From SCGC-AAA076-P13 sp964276145 (GTDB lineage: Bacteria > Pseudomonadota > Gammaproteobacteria > Magnimaribacterales > D2472): DNA of 64,000 bases. The stretch is taken from NCBI GenBank assembly GCA_964276145.1, contig CAXYDN010000003.1:124001-188000 (forward strand), read 5' to 3'. The number at the start of each line of letters is the position of its first letter. The stretch's first letter is position 1. A program made the translations under genes and the position numbers. The notes beneath the pieces were generated by a model, which searched no databases, was not told the DNA's origin, and was given only the letters and a program-made list of their open reading frames with translations. Of this stretch, positions 24,609-33,168 are shown in pieces.

Positions 24609-24623
24609 TGAGAATGATTCTTA
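24609..24623. promoter_or_regulatory. Fur-like box upstream of the FTR1 iron permease
   Basis: TGAGAATGATTCTTA is a 7-1-7 inverted repeat very close to the Fur core TGATAAT-n-ATTATCA. It lies 29-43 bases before the FTR1 start, overlapping the likely transcription start. A TACAAT -10 candidate on the minus strand lies just upstream, at about 24631-24636. This placement predicts iron repression of the permease. The motif was judged by eye. Confidence 0.65.
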
Positions 24624-24641
24624 TTTAGATTGTATCTAAAT
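24623..24641. repeat. Perfect 8-bp inverted repeat, possible second operator
   Basis: ATTTAGAT and ATCTAAAT form a perfect inverted repeat around TGT. It directly abuts the Fur-like box in the FTR1/dadA divergent spacer. The size and symmetry suit a dimeric regulator. It could also be a second, degenerate Fur unit, as Fur often binds tandem arrays. No terminator-like T-run function is expected here because both flanking genes start from this spacer. Confidence 0.45.
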
Positions 24642-24715
24642 TTTTATTAAATAAGAAGAGTCTATTTGTGTTTATTGCCTATCGATTTTAAGGTCTATTA
24701 CTGCGACAATGAAGC

Positions 24716-25954
24716 ATGAAAAAAATTGCTGTCATTGGAGCTGGAATTGCTGGAACAACAACAGCATATGCTCTTCTAAAGAGAGGTCATAAAGTAACCA
24801 TCTTTGACTATAGAAGATATCCAGCAATGGCAACAAGCTATGCTAATGGCGGACAACTTAGCGCAAGTAATGCTGAAACCTGGAATACAACGAAGAATGT
24901 AATTAGTGGTATTAAATGGATGTTTAAACCTGATGCTCCTTTACTATTCAATCCATCGCCTGAAATTCAAAAATATAAATGGATGCTTGGCTTCCTATTA
25001 GCAACGATTAAGGGAGAGCATAAAAAAAATACTCTAGAGACCATAGACTTGGCTAAAAAGGCAAGGGAAATATATTTTAAGATAGCTGATGAAGAAGGTA
25101 TTGAATTTGAACTACTTAAAAAAGGTATTTTGCGATTTTATGACTCTGAGAAGGAATTTAAATTAGATAGAGCAAAAGCATCTTGGCTCGATCAAGAAGG
25201 TATGGAGTGGGATATATTAACAACCGAGGAAGTTAAAAGTCTTGAGCCTGCATTTGAAAATAATAAAAACTATGAAAAGATTTTAGGTGGAATATATACA
25301 AAATCTGATGCGAGTGGTGATATACATAAATTCTGCACAAGTCTGGAGCAGGTTTTAGTAGATAAATATTCTGCCAACCTTCAGCTTAATACGACGGTGG
25401 AGCATATAACCAGACAAAAAGATCAACTTGTCCTTACAATGAGAAATGAAAATGAAGTCATGAATGATGCATTCGATAATGTGGTTATTTGTGCAGGAGT
25501 TGGAACTCAAAAATTTGCTAATAAGCTTGGTGATAGGATGAATGTCTATCCTGTTAAAGGATATAGCATTACTATTGATTTAAAAGACGAAATTTCAAAA
25601 CAGTGTGCTCCAACTGTTTCACTTATAGATCAGCCCGTAAAGATTGTTGCTAGCAGACTTGGTGATAGATTTAGGGTAGCTGGAACTGCGGAATTAGCTG
25701 GAATTAATACTGACATTCGACAAGATAGAATAAAGCCTTTGCTTAAATGGGTTCAAAAATATTTTCCAAATGTGAGCACCGAAACATACACTCCATGGGC
25801 TGGATTAAGGCCAATGACACCAAATATGATGCCAATTACTAGGGAAAGTAAAATGAAAGGAATCTTTTATCATGCCGGTCATGGGCATTTGGGTTGGACT
25901 CTAAGCGCTCAAACCGCGCAAATAGTAGCAGATAAGGTTGAAGAAAAAAATTAG
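24716..25954 (+). CDS. dadA: D-amino acid dehydrogenase
   Basis: A 412-residue flavoprotein of the DadA group that oxidises D-amino acids to 2-oxo acids and feeds electrons to the respiratory chain. It starts with IAVIGAGIAGTTTAYALLKRGHKVTIFD (FAD dinucleotide fold). It carries the DadA-typical ATSYANGGQLSAS block, then PVKGYSITIDL, TPWAGLRPMTPNMMPITRES and a final YHAGHGHLGWTLS motif. No racemase gene is adjacent. It shares a 4-bp TTAG stop overlap with the HAD gene. Confidence 0.92.
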   Translation: MKKIAVIGAGIAGTTTAYALLKRGHKVTIFDYRRYPAMATSYANGGQLSASNAETWNTTKNVISGIKWMFKPDAPLLFNPSPEIQKYKWMLGFLLATIKGEHKKNTLETIDLAKKAREIYFKIADEEGIEFELLKKGILRFYDSEKEFKLDRAKASWLDQEGMEWDILTTEEVKSLEPAFENNKNYEKILGGIYTKSDASGDIHKFCTSLEQVLVDKYSANLQLNTTVEHITRQKDQLVLTMRNENEVMNDAFDNVVICAGVGTQKFANKLGDRMNVYPVKGYSITIDLKDEISKQCAPTVSLIDQPVKIVASRLGDRFRVAGTAELAGINTDIRQDRIKPLLKWVQKYFPNVSTETYTPWAGLRPMTPNMMPITRESKMKGIFYHAGHGHLGWTLSAQTAQIVADKVEEKN

Positions 25955-26613
25955 GGCAGGTCTATAATTTCCCAAGACCTTTTTCGACATTCTTCTCTAA
26001 GCATATCATCAGGATTTACAGCAACTGGCTTGCTAACTGCTGCAAGCAAAGGCAAGTCATTTATAGAGTCAGAATAGAAAGAAGTATTATCAAAACTTTC
26101 AATTCTATTTTGTAACATCCACTCCTTAACCTTGATAAGCTTACCTTCACTCAAGGCAGGTATGCCTAAAACCTTTCCAGTGTAAATCTCATCAATTATT
26201 TCTACTTCAGTTGAAACAATATTCTTAAAACCCAATCTTTTGGCAATAGGTTCTACAATTACAGAATTGGTTGCAGATGCCAGGAGCATAATATCGTTAT
26301 TATGAGTATGGTCATGTAAAAGCTTTAATGCGTAGATGTTTATCATTGGCTCTATTACTTCATTTAGAAACTTGGATAATATGTCTTCTATTTCTTCCGG
26401 CTTCTTGCCTTTTATTGTAGTGAGGGCAAATTCTGCCCACTCATCATAATTAAGTTTGCCTTGGTAATATTGATCATAAAAATATTTATTTTTTCTCTCA
26501 TATTCATCTTTATCAACAAACCCCTTTTCAATTAAAAAATTAATCCATGAATAATCAGAATCTCCATTAAGAATGGTATTATCTAAATCAAATATTGCTA
26601 AATTTCTTTTCAT
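25951..26613 (-). CDS. HAD-IB family phosphatase (SerB-like)
   Basis: A 220-residue HAD hydrolase. Motif I is IFDLDNTILNGDS (nucleophile and acid Asp), motif II is LLASATNS, motif III Lys lies in SEGKLIKVKEW, and motif IV is YSDSINDLPLLAAV. The helical cap lies between motifs I and II. Such IB-type enzymes include phosphoserine phosphatase and lipid or histidinol phosphatases. The substrate is not decided by sequence. It is divergent from rppH with only 17 bases between starts. Confidence 0.85.
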   Translation of the reverse strand: MKRNLAIFDLDNTILNGDSDYSWINFLIEKGFVDKDEYERKNKYFYDQYYQGKLNYDEWAEFALTTIKGKKPEEIEDILSKFLNEVIEPMINIYALKLLHDHTHNNDIMLLASATNSVIVEPIAKRLGFKNIVSTEVEIIDEIYTGKVLGIPALSEGKLIKVKEWMLQNRIESFDNTSFYSDSINDLPLLAAVSKPVAVNPDDMLREECRKRSWEIIDLP

Positions 26614-26630
26614 AACTACAAACTCTTACG

Positions 26631-27119
26631 ATGATTAATGAACCAGGATATAGATTGAACGTTGGTCTTATTATAATTAATGATAAGGGCAAATTACTTC
26701 TATGCAAAAGAAAAAATATAGATAGTTGGCAATTCCCTCAAGGCGGGATAGATAACAATGAAACTTATTTGCAGGCAGCTAAACGGGAATTATTTGAAGA
26801 AGTAGGAATTAGAAGTAGTTGTATCAAGTTCTTATCTTCAACAGAGGACTGGTTGAAATATGATATTCCCAAGGAAAGAAGAAAAAATCATTTTCTTAAA
26901 AAAAAATTTAAAGGCCAAAAGCAGAAATGGTTTATGTTTAAATTAATAGAAGACATACATATACACTTTGATAATGATCCTGATAATGAGTTTATAGACT
27001 ATAAATGGGTTCCTTATTGGTATCCTCTATATACTATTATTGATTTTAAAAAAGAAGTTTATCGTTCCGTTCTAATGGAACTGAGACTGATATTTTCTGA
27101 AGAGTTTAGTAATGATTGA
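26631..27119 (+). CDS. rppH: RNA pyrophosphohydrolase (Nudix)
   Basis: A 162-residue Nudix enzyme that removes pyrophosphate from mRNA 5' ends and so triggers decay. It begins MINEPGYRLNVGLIIIN (GYRPNVG in E. coli), followed by WQFPQGGIDNNE and the full Nudix box GGIDNNETYLQAAKRELFEEVGI. Downstream, the KGQKQKWFMFKL segment matches the family's GQKQ-WFLL. It overlaps the TauE gene by 8 bases and leads an apparent rppH-TauE-lgt-thyA-folA transcript. Confidence 0.95.
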   Translation: MINEPGYRLNVGLIIINDKGKLLLCKRKNIDSWQFPQGGIDNNETYLQAAKRELFEEVGIRSSCIKFLSSTEDWLKYDIPKERRKNHFLKKKFKGQKQKWFMFKLIEDIHIHFDNDPDNEFIDYKWVPYWYPLYTIIDFKKEVYRSVLMELRLIFSEEFSND

Positions 27120-27906
27120 AGAATTTATATTATTTGCTTCACTAGGTATTTTTGCTGGCCTTGCTGCCGGTATGTTTGGTATTGGCGGTGGTATTTTAAT
27201 AGTACCGGTATTAGTTGCTTGTTTTATAGGTTATGGCTTTGATAGCGGAATAATTATTCATTTAGCTGTTGGAACTTCTTTAGCATGCATATTTTTTACA
27301 GGACTCTCATCTGCAAATGCTCATAAAAAAAAAGAAGCTATTGATTTTTTGCTTTTCAAGAAAGTAGGACTTGGAATAATTTTAGGCGCCTTTTTGGGTG
27401 CTATTTTTGCAATTCAACTAAATAGCAATTTACTAAAGACTATTATTGGAATTTTTGTTTTACTTGTAGCAATTCAAATTAGTTTTAATTTAACACTTTC
27501 TTCATCTACAAAAAAAAATAATGGATCCAAAAAGTCTTATATTGTTGGAACGGGGATTGGGTTTCTTTCATCAATTTTGGGAATTGGTGGGGGGATTTTT
27601 TCTGTTCCATACTTTAAATACTTGGGGCTAAGTATGATCTCAAGTGTCGGCACATCCGCGGCCTGCGGGGTACCAATTGCATTTTTTGGTGCGCTTGGAT
27701 ATTTTATTTTAGGAGTCCCAAATGAAAATTTACCAAGTCTGACATTGGGATATATTTATCTTCCAGCTTTATTTGGAATAACAATTACAAGCATTATCTC
27801 AGCAAAGTATGGTGCTGATATTGCCCATTATGTTTCTGAGAACATTTTAAAAAAACTTATGGTATCTTTAATGCTTTTAATATCAATATATATGTTTGCA
27901 ATATGA
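27112..27906 (+). CDS. TauE/SafE family sulfite/organosulfonate exporter-like permease
   Basis: A 264-residue protein with about eight membrane helices in two similar halves. Each half starts with the family's glycine-rich turn: AAGMFGIGGGILIVP at about residue 19 and SSILGIGGGIFSVPYF in the second half. The family moves anions such as sulfite or sulfoacetate, but substrates are rarely known. The gene is embedded between rppH and lgt with overlapping ends, so it is co-transcribed with housekeeping genes, as seen in other gammaproteobacteria. Confidence 0.9.
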   Translation: MIEEFILFASLGIFAGLAAGMFGIGGGILIVPVLVACFIGYGFDSGIIIHLAVGTSLACIFFTGLSSANAHKKKEAIDFLLFKKVGLGIILGAFLGAIFAIQLNSNLLKTIIGIFVLLVAIQISFNLTLSSSTKKNNGSKKSYIVGTGIGFLSSILGIGGGIFSVPYFKYLGLSMISSVGTSAACGVPIAFFGALGYFILGVPNENLPSLTLGYIYLPALFGITITSIISAKYGADIAHYVSENILKKLMVSLMLLISIYMFAI

Positions 27907-28700
27907 TAATTGAACTTTCAGATTTTTTTAATAACCCCTCATTAATATCTTTAGGGCCAATAAAGATTCAATATTATGCAATTACATGGCTCTTATCTGC
28001 AGTCTTTATATATCTTTACCTAAAATCGAATGAGATTATTATTGAATTGGGTATTAGTAATGAGAAAGTTAATGATTTGGTTTTCTTTTACGGCCTTTTT
28101 ATTGGAGCAATGTGTGGAGGCAGGGTTGGTTACATGCTTTTTTATGGCACAGATCAGCTTTTGAATAACCCATTATCGCTATTCTATGTTTGGCAAGGCG
28201 GACTCAGTTTTCATGGCGGACTATTAGGAGTAATAATTAGCTTTTTGATTTTCACAAAAAAAAATAATTTAAGCTTCTTTAGGCTTATGGACGGTGTAGC
28301 GCTTTCAATGCCTATTGGTCTTGGCCTAGTTAGAATAGGGAACTTTCTTAACGGGGAGTTGTATGGCCGAGAAACAAATGGTGAATGGGGTTTTATTTTT
28401 CCCACTGACCCTTATGGACTGCTTAGACACCCTTCTCAACTTTATGAGAGTTTAGGTGAGGGAATAATACTTTTTGGATTATTGGTGTATGTTAATAAAA
28501 TCTCGACTTCTCATGGAGTGGTTTGTTCTTTCTTTCTAATATTCTATGGCCTTATAAGATTTATAATTGAGTTCTTTAGGCAACCAGATGCTCATCTTGG
28601 CTATGTCGTTTCTAATTTTTTAAGCATGGGCCAAATCCTATGTATTCCTATGATACTAATTGGATTTATAATATTGTTTTATTCAAGGAAAAGAACATGA
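27903..28700 (+). CDS. lgt: Prolipoprotein diacylglyceryl transferase
   Basis: A 265-residue inner-membrane enzyme that attaches diacylglycerol to the lipobox Cys of prolipoproteins. It shows LGPIKIQYYAITW, GGRVGYMLFYG, QGGLSFHGGLLG, the Lgt signature RIGNFLNGELYGRETN (essential Arg and Asn), RHPSQLYESLGEG and the final GQILCIPMILIG. It starts in an ATGA overlap and overlaps thyA in another ATGA. Its substrates here would include several lipoproteins in this window (the ACE-like peptidase, DctP and two small lipoproteins). Confidence 0.95.
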   Translation: MIIELSDFFNNPSLISLGPIKIQYYAITWLLSAVFIYLYLKSNEIIIELGISNEKVNDLVFFYGLFIGAMCGGRVGYMLFYGTDQLLNNPLSLFYVWQGGLSFHGGLLGVIISFLIFTKKNNLSFFRLMDGVALSMPIGLGLVRIGNFLNGELYGRETNGEWGFIFPTDPYGLLRHPSQLYESLGEGIILFGLLVYVNKISTSHGVVCSFFLIFYGLIRFIIEFFRQPDAHLGYVVSNFLSMGQILCIPMILIGFIILFYSRKRT

Positions 28701-29560
28701 AGGCTTATATAGATCTTCTCAAATACATTTTAGAAAATGGTGATAGAAAAGAAGATAGAACAAATACAGGAACTATCTCTTCATTTGGACATCAGCTTTC
28801 ATTTGATTTATCTGAAGGTTTTCCTGCTGTAACAACAAAATCATTAGCGTGGAAAGGGGTAGTTTCAGAATTACTGTGGTTTTTAGAGGGTTCTAGTGAT
28901 GAGAGAAGACTTGCTGAAATTAGGTTTAATAAAAATAGAGAGGAGCTTACCGACTTAACTAAGTTTTCTACAATATGGACTGACAATGCAGACAATCAAG
29001 GTAAGCAACTTGGGTATGAAAATACTGATATTAAGAAAGAATTAGGGCCAGTTTATGGAGTTCAGTGGCGAGAATGGGATGGAAAAGATCAGATCAAAGA
29101 CTTGCTTACAAGTTTAAAAAATAATCCAGACAGTCGGCGTCATATACTCTCTGCTTGGAATGTTGGAGAGATAGATACAATGGCTTTGCCACCATGTCAT
29201 GTTATGTCACAATTTTATGTAAATAATGGGACTATTAGCTGTCATATGTATCAGAGAAGTGCAGATATGTTTTTAGGTGTTCCGTTTAATATAGCAAGTT
29301 ATTCACTTCTTTTAAGTATACTTGGAGAGATATTGGGCTTGAAGCCAAAGAAATTTGTTCATTCTTTTGGAGACGCTCATATCTATTTAAACTCTGTTGA
29401 CCAGGTTAAAGAACAGATATCAAGAACACCATATGATTTACCAACCCTAGTTCTTCCCGAACTTAACTCACTTGAAGACTTGTCTTCTTATTCTATTAAT
29501 GACTTTAAATTAGAAAATTATAAACATCATCCAGCTATCAAAGCTAAAATGGCTATTTAA
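28697..29560 (+). CDS. thyA: Thymidylate synthase
   Basis: A 287-residue enzyme making dTMP from dUMP and methylene-tetrahydrofolate. The open frame extends upstream to 28640 inside lgt, but MKAYIDLLKYIL at 28697 matches the family start and sits in an ATGA overlap. Key blocks are DRTNTGTISSFGHQLSFDL, the catalytic Cys in ALPPCHVMSQFYV, CHMYQRSADMFLGVPFNIASY and the final DFKLENYKHHPAIKAKMAI. It is followed after 2 bases by folA, which regenerates tetrahydrofolate. Confidence 0.97.
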   Translation: MKAYIDLLKYILENGDRKEDRTNTGTISSFGHQLSFDLSEGFPAVTTKSLAWKGVVSELLWFLEGSSDERRLAEIRFNKNREELTDLTKFSTIWTDNADNQGKQLGYENTDIKKELGPVYGVQWREWDGKDQIKDLLTSLKNNPDSRRHILSAWNVGEIDTMALPPCHVMSQFYVNNGTISCHMYQRSADMFLGVPFNIASYSLLLSILGEILGLKPKKFVHSFGDAHIYLNSVDQVKEQISRTPYDLPTLVLPELNSLEDLSSYSINDFKLENYKHHPAIKAKMAI

Positions 29561-29562
29561 TT

Positions 29563-30069
29563 ATGAAAACTATTTCTCACTTAGTTGCTGTATCTAATAA
29601 CCTTGTTATTGGGGTTGATAATGATTTACCATGGAATCTTAAAGCGGATCTTGCTCATTTTAAAAAATATACATTAAACAAAATTATAATTATGGGTAGA
29701 AAAACCTATGAATCTATAGGAAGACCTCTGCCAAATAGAATAAATTATGTAGTTTCAAGAACCCTAAATGAAATCCCAGGAGCTTATGTATTTAATAGCC
29801 TAGAAGACGCTATTTCAAAAGCTGAAAAAGAAAATATTAAAATAAATATAGATAACGAGATCATAATCATAGGTGGTGGCCATCTATTTAATGAGACAAC
29901 TGAATCCATAAATAAGTTAGTTATCACTAAAGTGGACTGTGACATTCATGGGGATATTTTTTATCCCAAGATTGATTTAAGTAAGTGGGAGTTAGTTAAA
30001 ACAGAATCATATGAAAAAGATTCTGAAAATGATTATGATTTTAAAATAGAGGAATATATTAAATTATGA
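29563..30069 (+). CDS. folA: Dihydrofolate reductase
   Basis: A 168-residue enzyme reducing dihydrofolate with NADPH. It shows VIGVDNDLPWNLKADLAHFKKYT (substrate pocket with Asp27-equivalent), the cofactor site IIMGRKTYESIGRPLPNR, the GGGHLF motif and the C-terminal EEYIKL strand. It lies 2 bases after thyA, a standard functional pair. Its end overlaps the end of the convergent TPR gene by 6 bases. Confidence 0.95.
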   Translation: MKTISHLVAVSNNLVIGVDNDLPWNLKADLAHFKKYTLNKIIIMGRKTYESIGRPLPNRINYVVSRTLNEIPGAYVFNSLEDAISKAEKENIKINIDNEIIIIGGGHLFNETTESINKLVITKVDCDIHGDIFYPKIDLSKWELVKTESYEKDSENDYDFKIEEYIKL

Positions 30070-31506
30070 TTGAGATTGGATATAATCTCTTCTCAATGCT
30101 AAGCTTTTAACTCTAATTTCTTCATTCTCAGTGTATTTAATCCAGCTATTTGCAGTTGTTTTAACTTTTTTATCTTTATCCCTAGCAGCAATTCTGAACT
30201 CTTTCTTTGCTTCTTCAAACTTTTGAAGCTCAAAATATGCTTGACCAAGAGTAAGGTGAACCTGGGATAATTTTTCAATTTTTCCTTTTTTCAGGCCTTT
30301 CTTAATAGCATCAACTGCCTCTTGCATTCTATCTTCACCAAGATAGAGATTTCCTAAGAGAACATAAGCTTTTCCATCTTTTGACAAAACAGCAGCTTTT
30401 TCAAGAACAGGAATTGCCTTGTCAACTTCTTGAGCCATTCTCCATGAATCAGCAAGTAATTTGAGATTTTTCTCATTATCCTTTACAACAGGTCCTGTCT
30501 TTTCAACTTTTACTTCTTTGCCTGTATTTTTATCAAGAACGGTTTCTGTATAGGTTATTATTTTATTTTGCCCAGAAACAAGCACTTGAGCAGCCCAGTA
30601 TGGGTTTTGATTAAGTAATAATAATTGAGTTAAGGCTAAATATTCTGATTCTTTATTTAAGAAATCTTTTGCATGAGCAGCTTTCATAGTAATCATGTAG
30701 TCTTTTTCTCTTCCAAGCTGACCATAAGTTCCGCCCAGTTGGATAAAGTATAATTTTTTTGGATAGAGATTAACTAATATTTCGTAGATGTCTAGTTGCT
30801 GTAAAAGTGATTCCTTTTCACCAATTTGTTTTTTAAGTTCCCCAATACATGCTGCAACAATGACATACCAATTTTCTTTTGGTTTGTATCCTTCTTCCTC
30901 TGCTAATGAAATTGCTGTTTTCATAGAAGACATTGATTTATTAAAATCTTCTTTTTGAAAGTATGCTTGGCCTAGCAAAGACCATGATTGAGCTGTTACT
31001 GTTTCAACCTGATCCATCCACTGAAGAATTAATTCAATACCTTCATCATATTTTTCTTGAACTAAATTTAATTGCGCGAGTGTAAAAAGAGCAGCATTTC
31101 TAATTGGCAAAGTTACCTCAGGTTCATTAATTACTCTTTCATAGGCACGAATTGCTTCATTATATTTTCCGTCAGTAAAATAAACATAGCCCCAAGAATT
31201 CCACACCACAGATCTGTCATAACTTTTAAGGTTATCTTGATCATTTCTTAGTTCTGTAAGAATTTCAACAACTAACTCCATATCGGGAGCTGGCTCACCC
31301 TTGTCATCAACCTCTTCAAGAGCTTCATATACTTTTGCCATTTTTTTTGCTGTTTTAGATTGAAGCGCCCTTGCTTTTTTATATTTAATTTGTTTTTTTG
31401 ATTGATTTGAGGATTGAGCTTCAATGTATGAAGTGGGGTATGAAAATGAAAACGTTAGCAGCGCAAAGACATACAGTAAAATTGATTTTTTTAATAACTT
31501 AATCAT
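30064..31506 (-). CDS. Periplasmic TPR protein of the TonB2-type operon
   Basis: A 480-residue protein. A signal peptide (basic MIKLLKKSILLYVFALLTFSFS) is followed by a Lys-rich helix and repeated tetratricopeptide units, e.g. VVWNSWGYVYFTDGKYNEAIRAY, SWSLLGQAYFQKEDFNKSMSSM, KAYVLLGNLYLGEDRMQEAVDA and QVHLTLGQAYFELQKFEEAKKEF. It is the last gene of the TonB operon and overlaps tonB by 8 bases. TPR proteins end similar operons in other gammaproteobacteria. A scaffold role for the energy-transducing complex is inferred. Confidence 0.8.
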   Translation of the reverse strand: MIKLLKKSILLYVFALLTFSFSYPTSYIEAQSSNQSKKQIKYKKARALQSKTAKKMAKVYEALEEVDDKGEPAPDMELVVEILTELRNDQDNLKSYDRSVVWNSWGYVYFTDGKYNEAIRAYERVINEPEVTLPIRNAALFTLAQLNLVQEKYDEGIELILQWMDQVETVTAQSWSLLGQAYFQKEDFNKSMSSMKTAISLAEEEGYKPKENWYVIVAACIGELKKQIGEKESLLQQLDIYEILVNLYPKKLYFIQLGGTYGQLGREKDYMITMKAAHAKDFLNKESEYLALTQLLLLNQNPYWAAQVLVSGQNKIITYTETVLDKNTGKEVKVEKTGPVVKDNEKNLKLLADSWRMAQEVDKAIPVLEKAAVLSKDGKAYVLLGNLYLGEDRMQEAVDAIKKGLKKGKIEKLSQVHLTLGQAYFELQKFEEAKKEFRIAARDKDKKVKTTANSWIKYTENEEIRVKSLALRRDYIQSQS

Positions 31507-32197
31507 CTTGTGCCATTATAAACGTAAATCTGTGAAGGACTCCCTCTACAGGCGTTGCTCTTCCATCTACTATTTTTGGTTTATATTTTAATTTTAGCGC
31601 AGCTCTAGCTGAAGCGCTATTAAATATAGAACATGCTCTCATTTCTTCTTGAGGTCCTTCTGGATCTCCACAATATCCTTCAAGAGGTTTTGCATCTTCT
31701 ACTGATCCCGAATCAGTAATTGTAAAAGAAACAATTGCATAACCTTGCGTTCCTCTTTCTTGAGCTCTTCTAGGATAAATAGGTTGCACCTTAAACAAGG
31801 GAATATATTCACCGTCTCTAAAGAATGAACCACCAGCTTTAAAATTTGCCTTTGGTTTGGCTATAGATACATCTAATCCAGTTAGAGGCTGAAGGTCTAG
31901 TTCGGGTTGAGCTATGTCTTCGGGTTGCTCTTCTGGCTGCTCAGGCTTTTCAACCTCTGACATGAATGTATCAATATCCCTTTCTGGCATAACAACATCA
32001 GCAAGTTTTACTGAAGTATCTTCCTTCATACCGCTATCACCCAAAGAAATTAAAATAACCATTACAAAAAATAATGCTGTAGTAATTAATACAGAAAGGC
32101 CGATACCTGCAGCATATTTATTTGCATTAAAAGCTTTATTATATAAAGACTGAACTGGCTTAAGCGCAGACTTTATTGATGCAATAATCTGATCCAT
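31499..32197 (-). CDS. tonB: TonB family energy-transducer protein
   Basis: A 232-residue protein. A cytoplasmic N-terminal stretch of about 30 residues precedes one membrane helix (LSVLITTALFFVMVILISL). A Glu/Pro-rich spacer follows (EVEKPEQPEEQPEDIAQPE). The C-terminal TonB domain has FKVQPIYPRRAQERGTQGYAIVSFTITDSG and LKLKYKPKIVDG. It links the inner-membrane proton channel to outer-membrane receptors. The spacer is short compared with E. coli TonB, as in TonB2-type proteins. Two Cys in the domain (GYCGD and RACSIF) could pair. Confidence 0.9.
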   Translation of the reverse strand: MDQIIASIKSALKPVQSLYNKAFNANKYAAGIGLSVLITTALFFVMVILISLGDSGMKEDTSVKLADVVMPERDIDTFMSEVEKPEQPEEQPEDIAQPELDLQPLTGLDVSIAKPKANFKAGGSFFRDGEYIPLFKVQPIYPRRAQERGTQGYAIVSFTITDSGSVEDAKPLEGYCGDPEGPQEEMRACSIFNSASARAALKLKYKPKIVDGRATPVEGVLHRFTFIMAQDD

Positions 32198-32203
32198 ATT
32201 TTA

Positions 32204-32614
32204 TTATTTTGGTTCTGAGGCCAATGATATAGCACTAACTCCTGCCTCTCTTGCTCCATCCATGACTTGAATAATAGTATCTGCCATAGCTTTTTCATCA
32301 GCCTGAATAACAACAGATCCTTGAGGATTATCTGCTAATAATTTAACCACGTTAGCTTTTACTTGTCTTACATCAATTCTTCTTCCATCCATCCAAACTT
32401 CACCGGTTGGGCCTACAGCTATTAAGATCGCTGCATTTTCTTGAGTTTCGGCAGTATCGGAGTCAGGTCTATTAATTTCAAGCCCTGGTTCTTTAATGAA
32501 ATTAGCAGTAACAATGAAAAATATAAGCATTATAAAAACAACATCAAGCATAGGTGTTAAATTTATTTCATCATTTTCCTCTTGAACAGCGCTAGTAATT
32601 GCATTTCTTCTCAT
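32204..32614 (-). CDS. exbD: ExbD/TolR family biopolymer transporter
   Basis: A 136-residue protein with a single N-terminal membrane helix. The helix carries the functionally required Asp in INLTPMLDVVFIMLIFFIVTANF. A periplasmic domain follows with GEVWMDGRRIDV and GSVVIQADEKAMADTIIQVMDGAREAGVSAISLA, typical of ExbD. It couples proton flow through ExbB to TonB. The gene lies 13 bases downstream of exbB and 6 bases upstream of tonB. Confidence 0.94.
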   Translation of the reverse strand: MRRNAITSAVQEENDEINLTPMLDVVFIMLIFFIVTANFIKEPGLEINRPDSDTAETQENAAILIAVGPTGEVWMDGRRIDVRQVKANVVKLLADNPQGSVVIQADEKAMADTIIQVMDGAREAGVSAISLASEPK

Positions 32615-32627
32615 AATATTCCTCTAT

Positions 32628-33158
32628 CTAAATGTCTCTTTTTATAATGTCATTAAGTTCCGATTCGTGTCTTTTGCTTGTGCTTGTAAGATAAATTGCA
32701 GCAAATGATCCTGACAGCGCAGCAACCATTCCAGCCATAGTCGGTAGAGTTGCTTTAGAGACACCACCAGCCATTGCTCTCGCGTCACCACCGCCATTAA
32801 ATGCCATTACTTGGAAAACCTCAATCATTCCAGTAACCGTACCTAAAAGGCCTAATAAAGGAGCCAATACTATGCAAGTTTGAATTATGCTGATATTTTT
32901 ATTAATTTCCATTTTTGCCTGAGACATCATCTTTTCTCTAATTTGCAAAGCATGCCAAGACTTTTTATCTTTTCTAGAATTCCATTTGCTTGCAAGATCT
33001 GAAACATATTCTTCATGTGCATGAGATAAATACCAAATTCTTTCAAAGATCATTCCCCACATAAAAAATACTAAAATAGCAATCAACCAAAGTACACTCC
33101 CACCTTGCTCCATAAAATCTCTTATAGAGGATAGTGCTTCAGTAAATGCAAACAGCAT
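32628..33158 (-). CDS. exbB: ExbB/TolQ-type proton channel protein
   Basis: A 176-residue protein with three membrane helices. Helix 1 is VLWLIAILVFFMWGMIFERIWYL. The later pair carries the MotA/TolQ/ExbB signature VLAPLLGLLGTVTGMIEVFQVMAFNGGGDARAMAGGVSKAT and TLPTMAGMVAALSGSFAAIYL. It builds the channel that energises TonB. It lies 10 bases after the larger TtpC-like gene, and the two channel-type genes occur in tandem, as in Vibrio and Shewanella TonB2 loci. Confidence 0.92.
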   Translation of the reverse strand: MLFAFTEALSSIRDFMEQGGSVLWLIAILVFFMWGMIFERIWYLSHAHEEYVSDLASKWNSRKDKKSWHALQIREKMMSQAKMEINKNISIIQTCIVLAPLLGLLGTVTGMIEVFQVMAFNGGGDARAMAGGVSKATLPTMAGMVAALSGSFAAIYLTSTSKRHESELNDIIKRDI

Positions 33159-33168
33159 AAGTTATTAC

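Noticed and set aside
28640..28696. Extended N-terminus of thymidylate synthase
   Set aside because: The extra codons lie within lgt; the conserved start coincides with the ATGA overlap at 28697.
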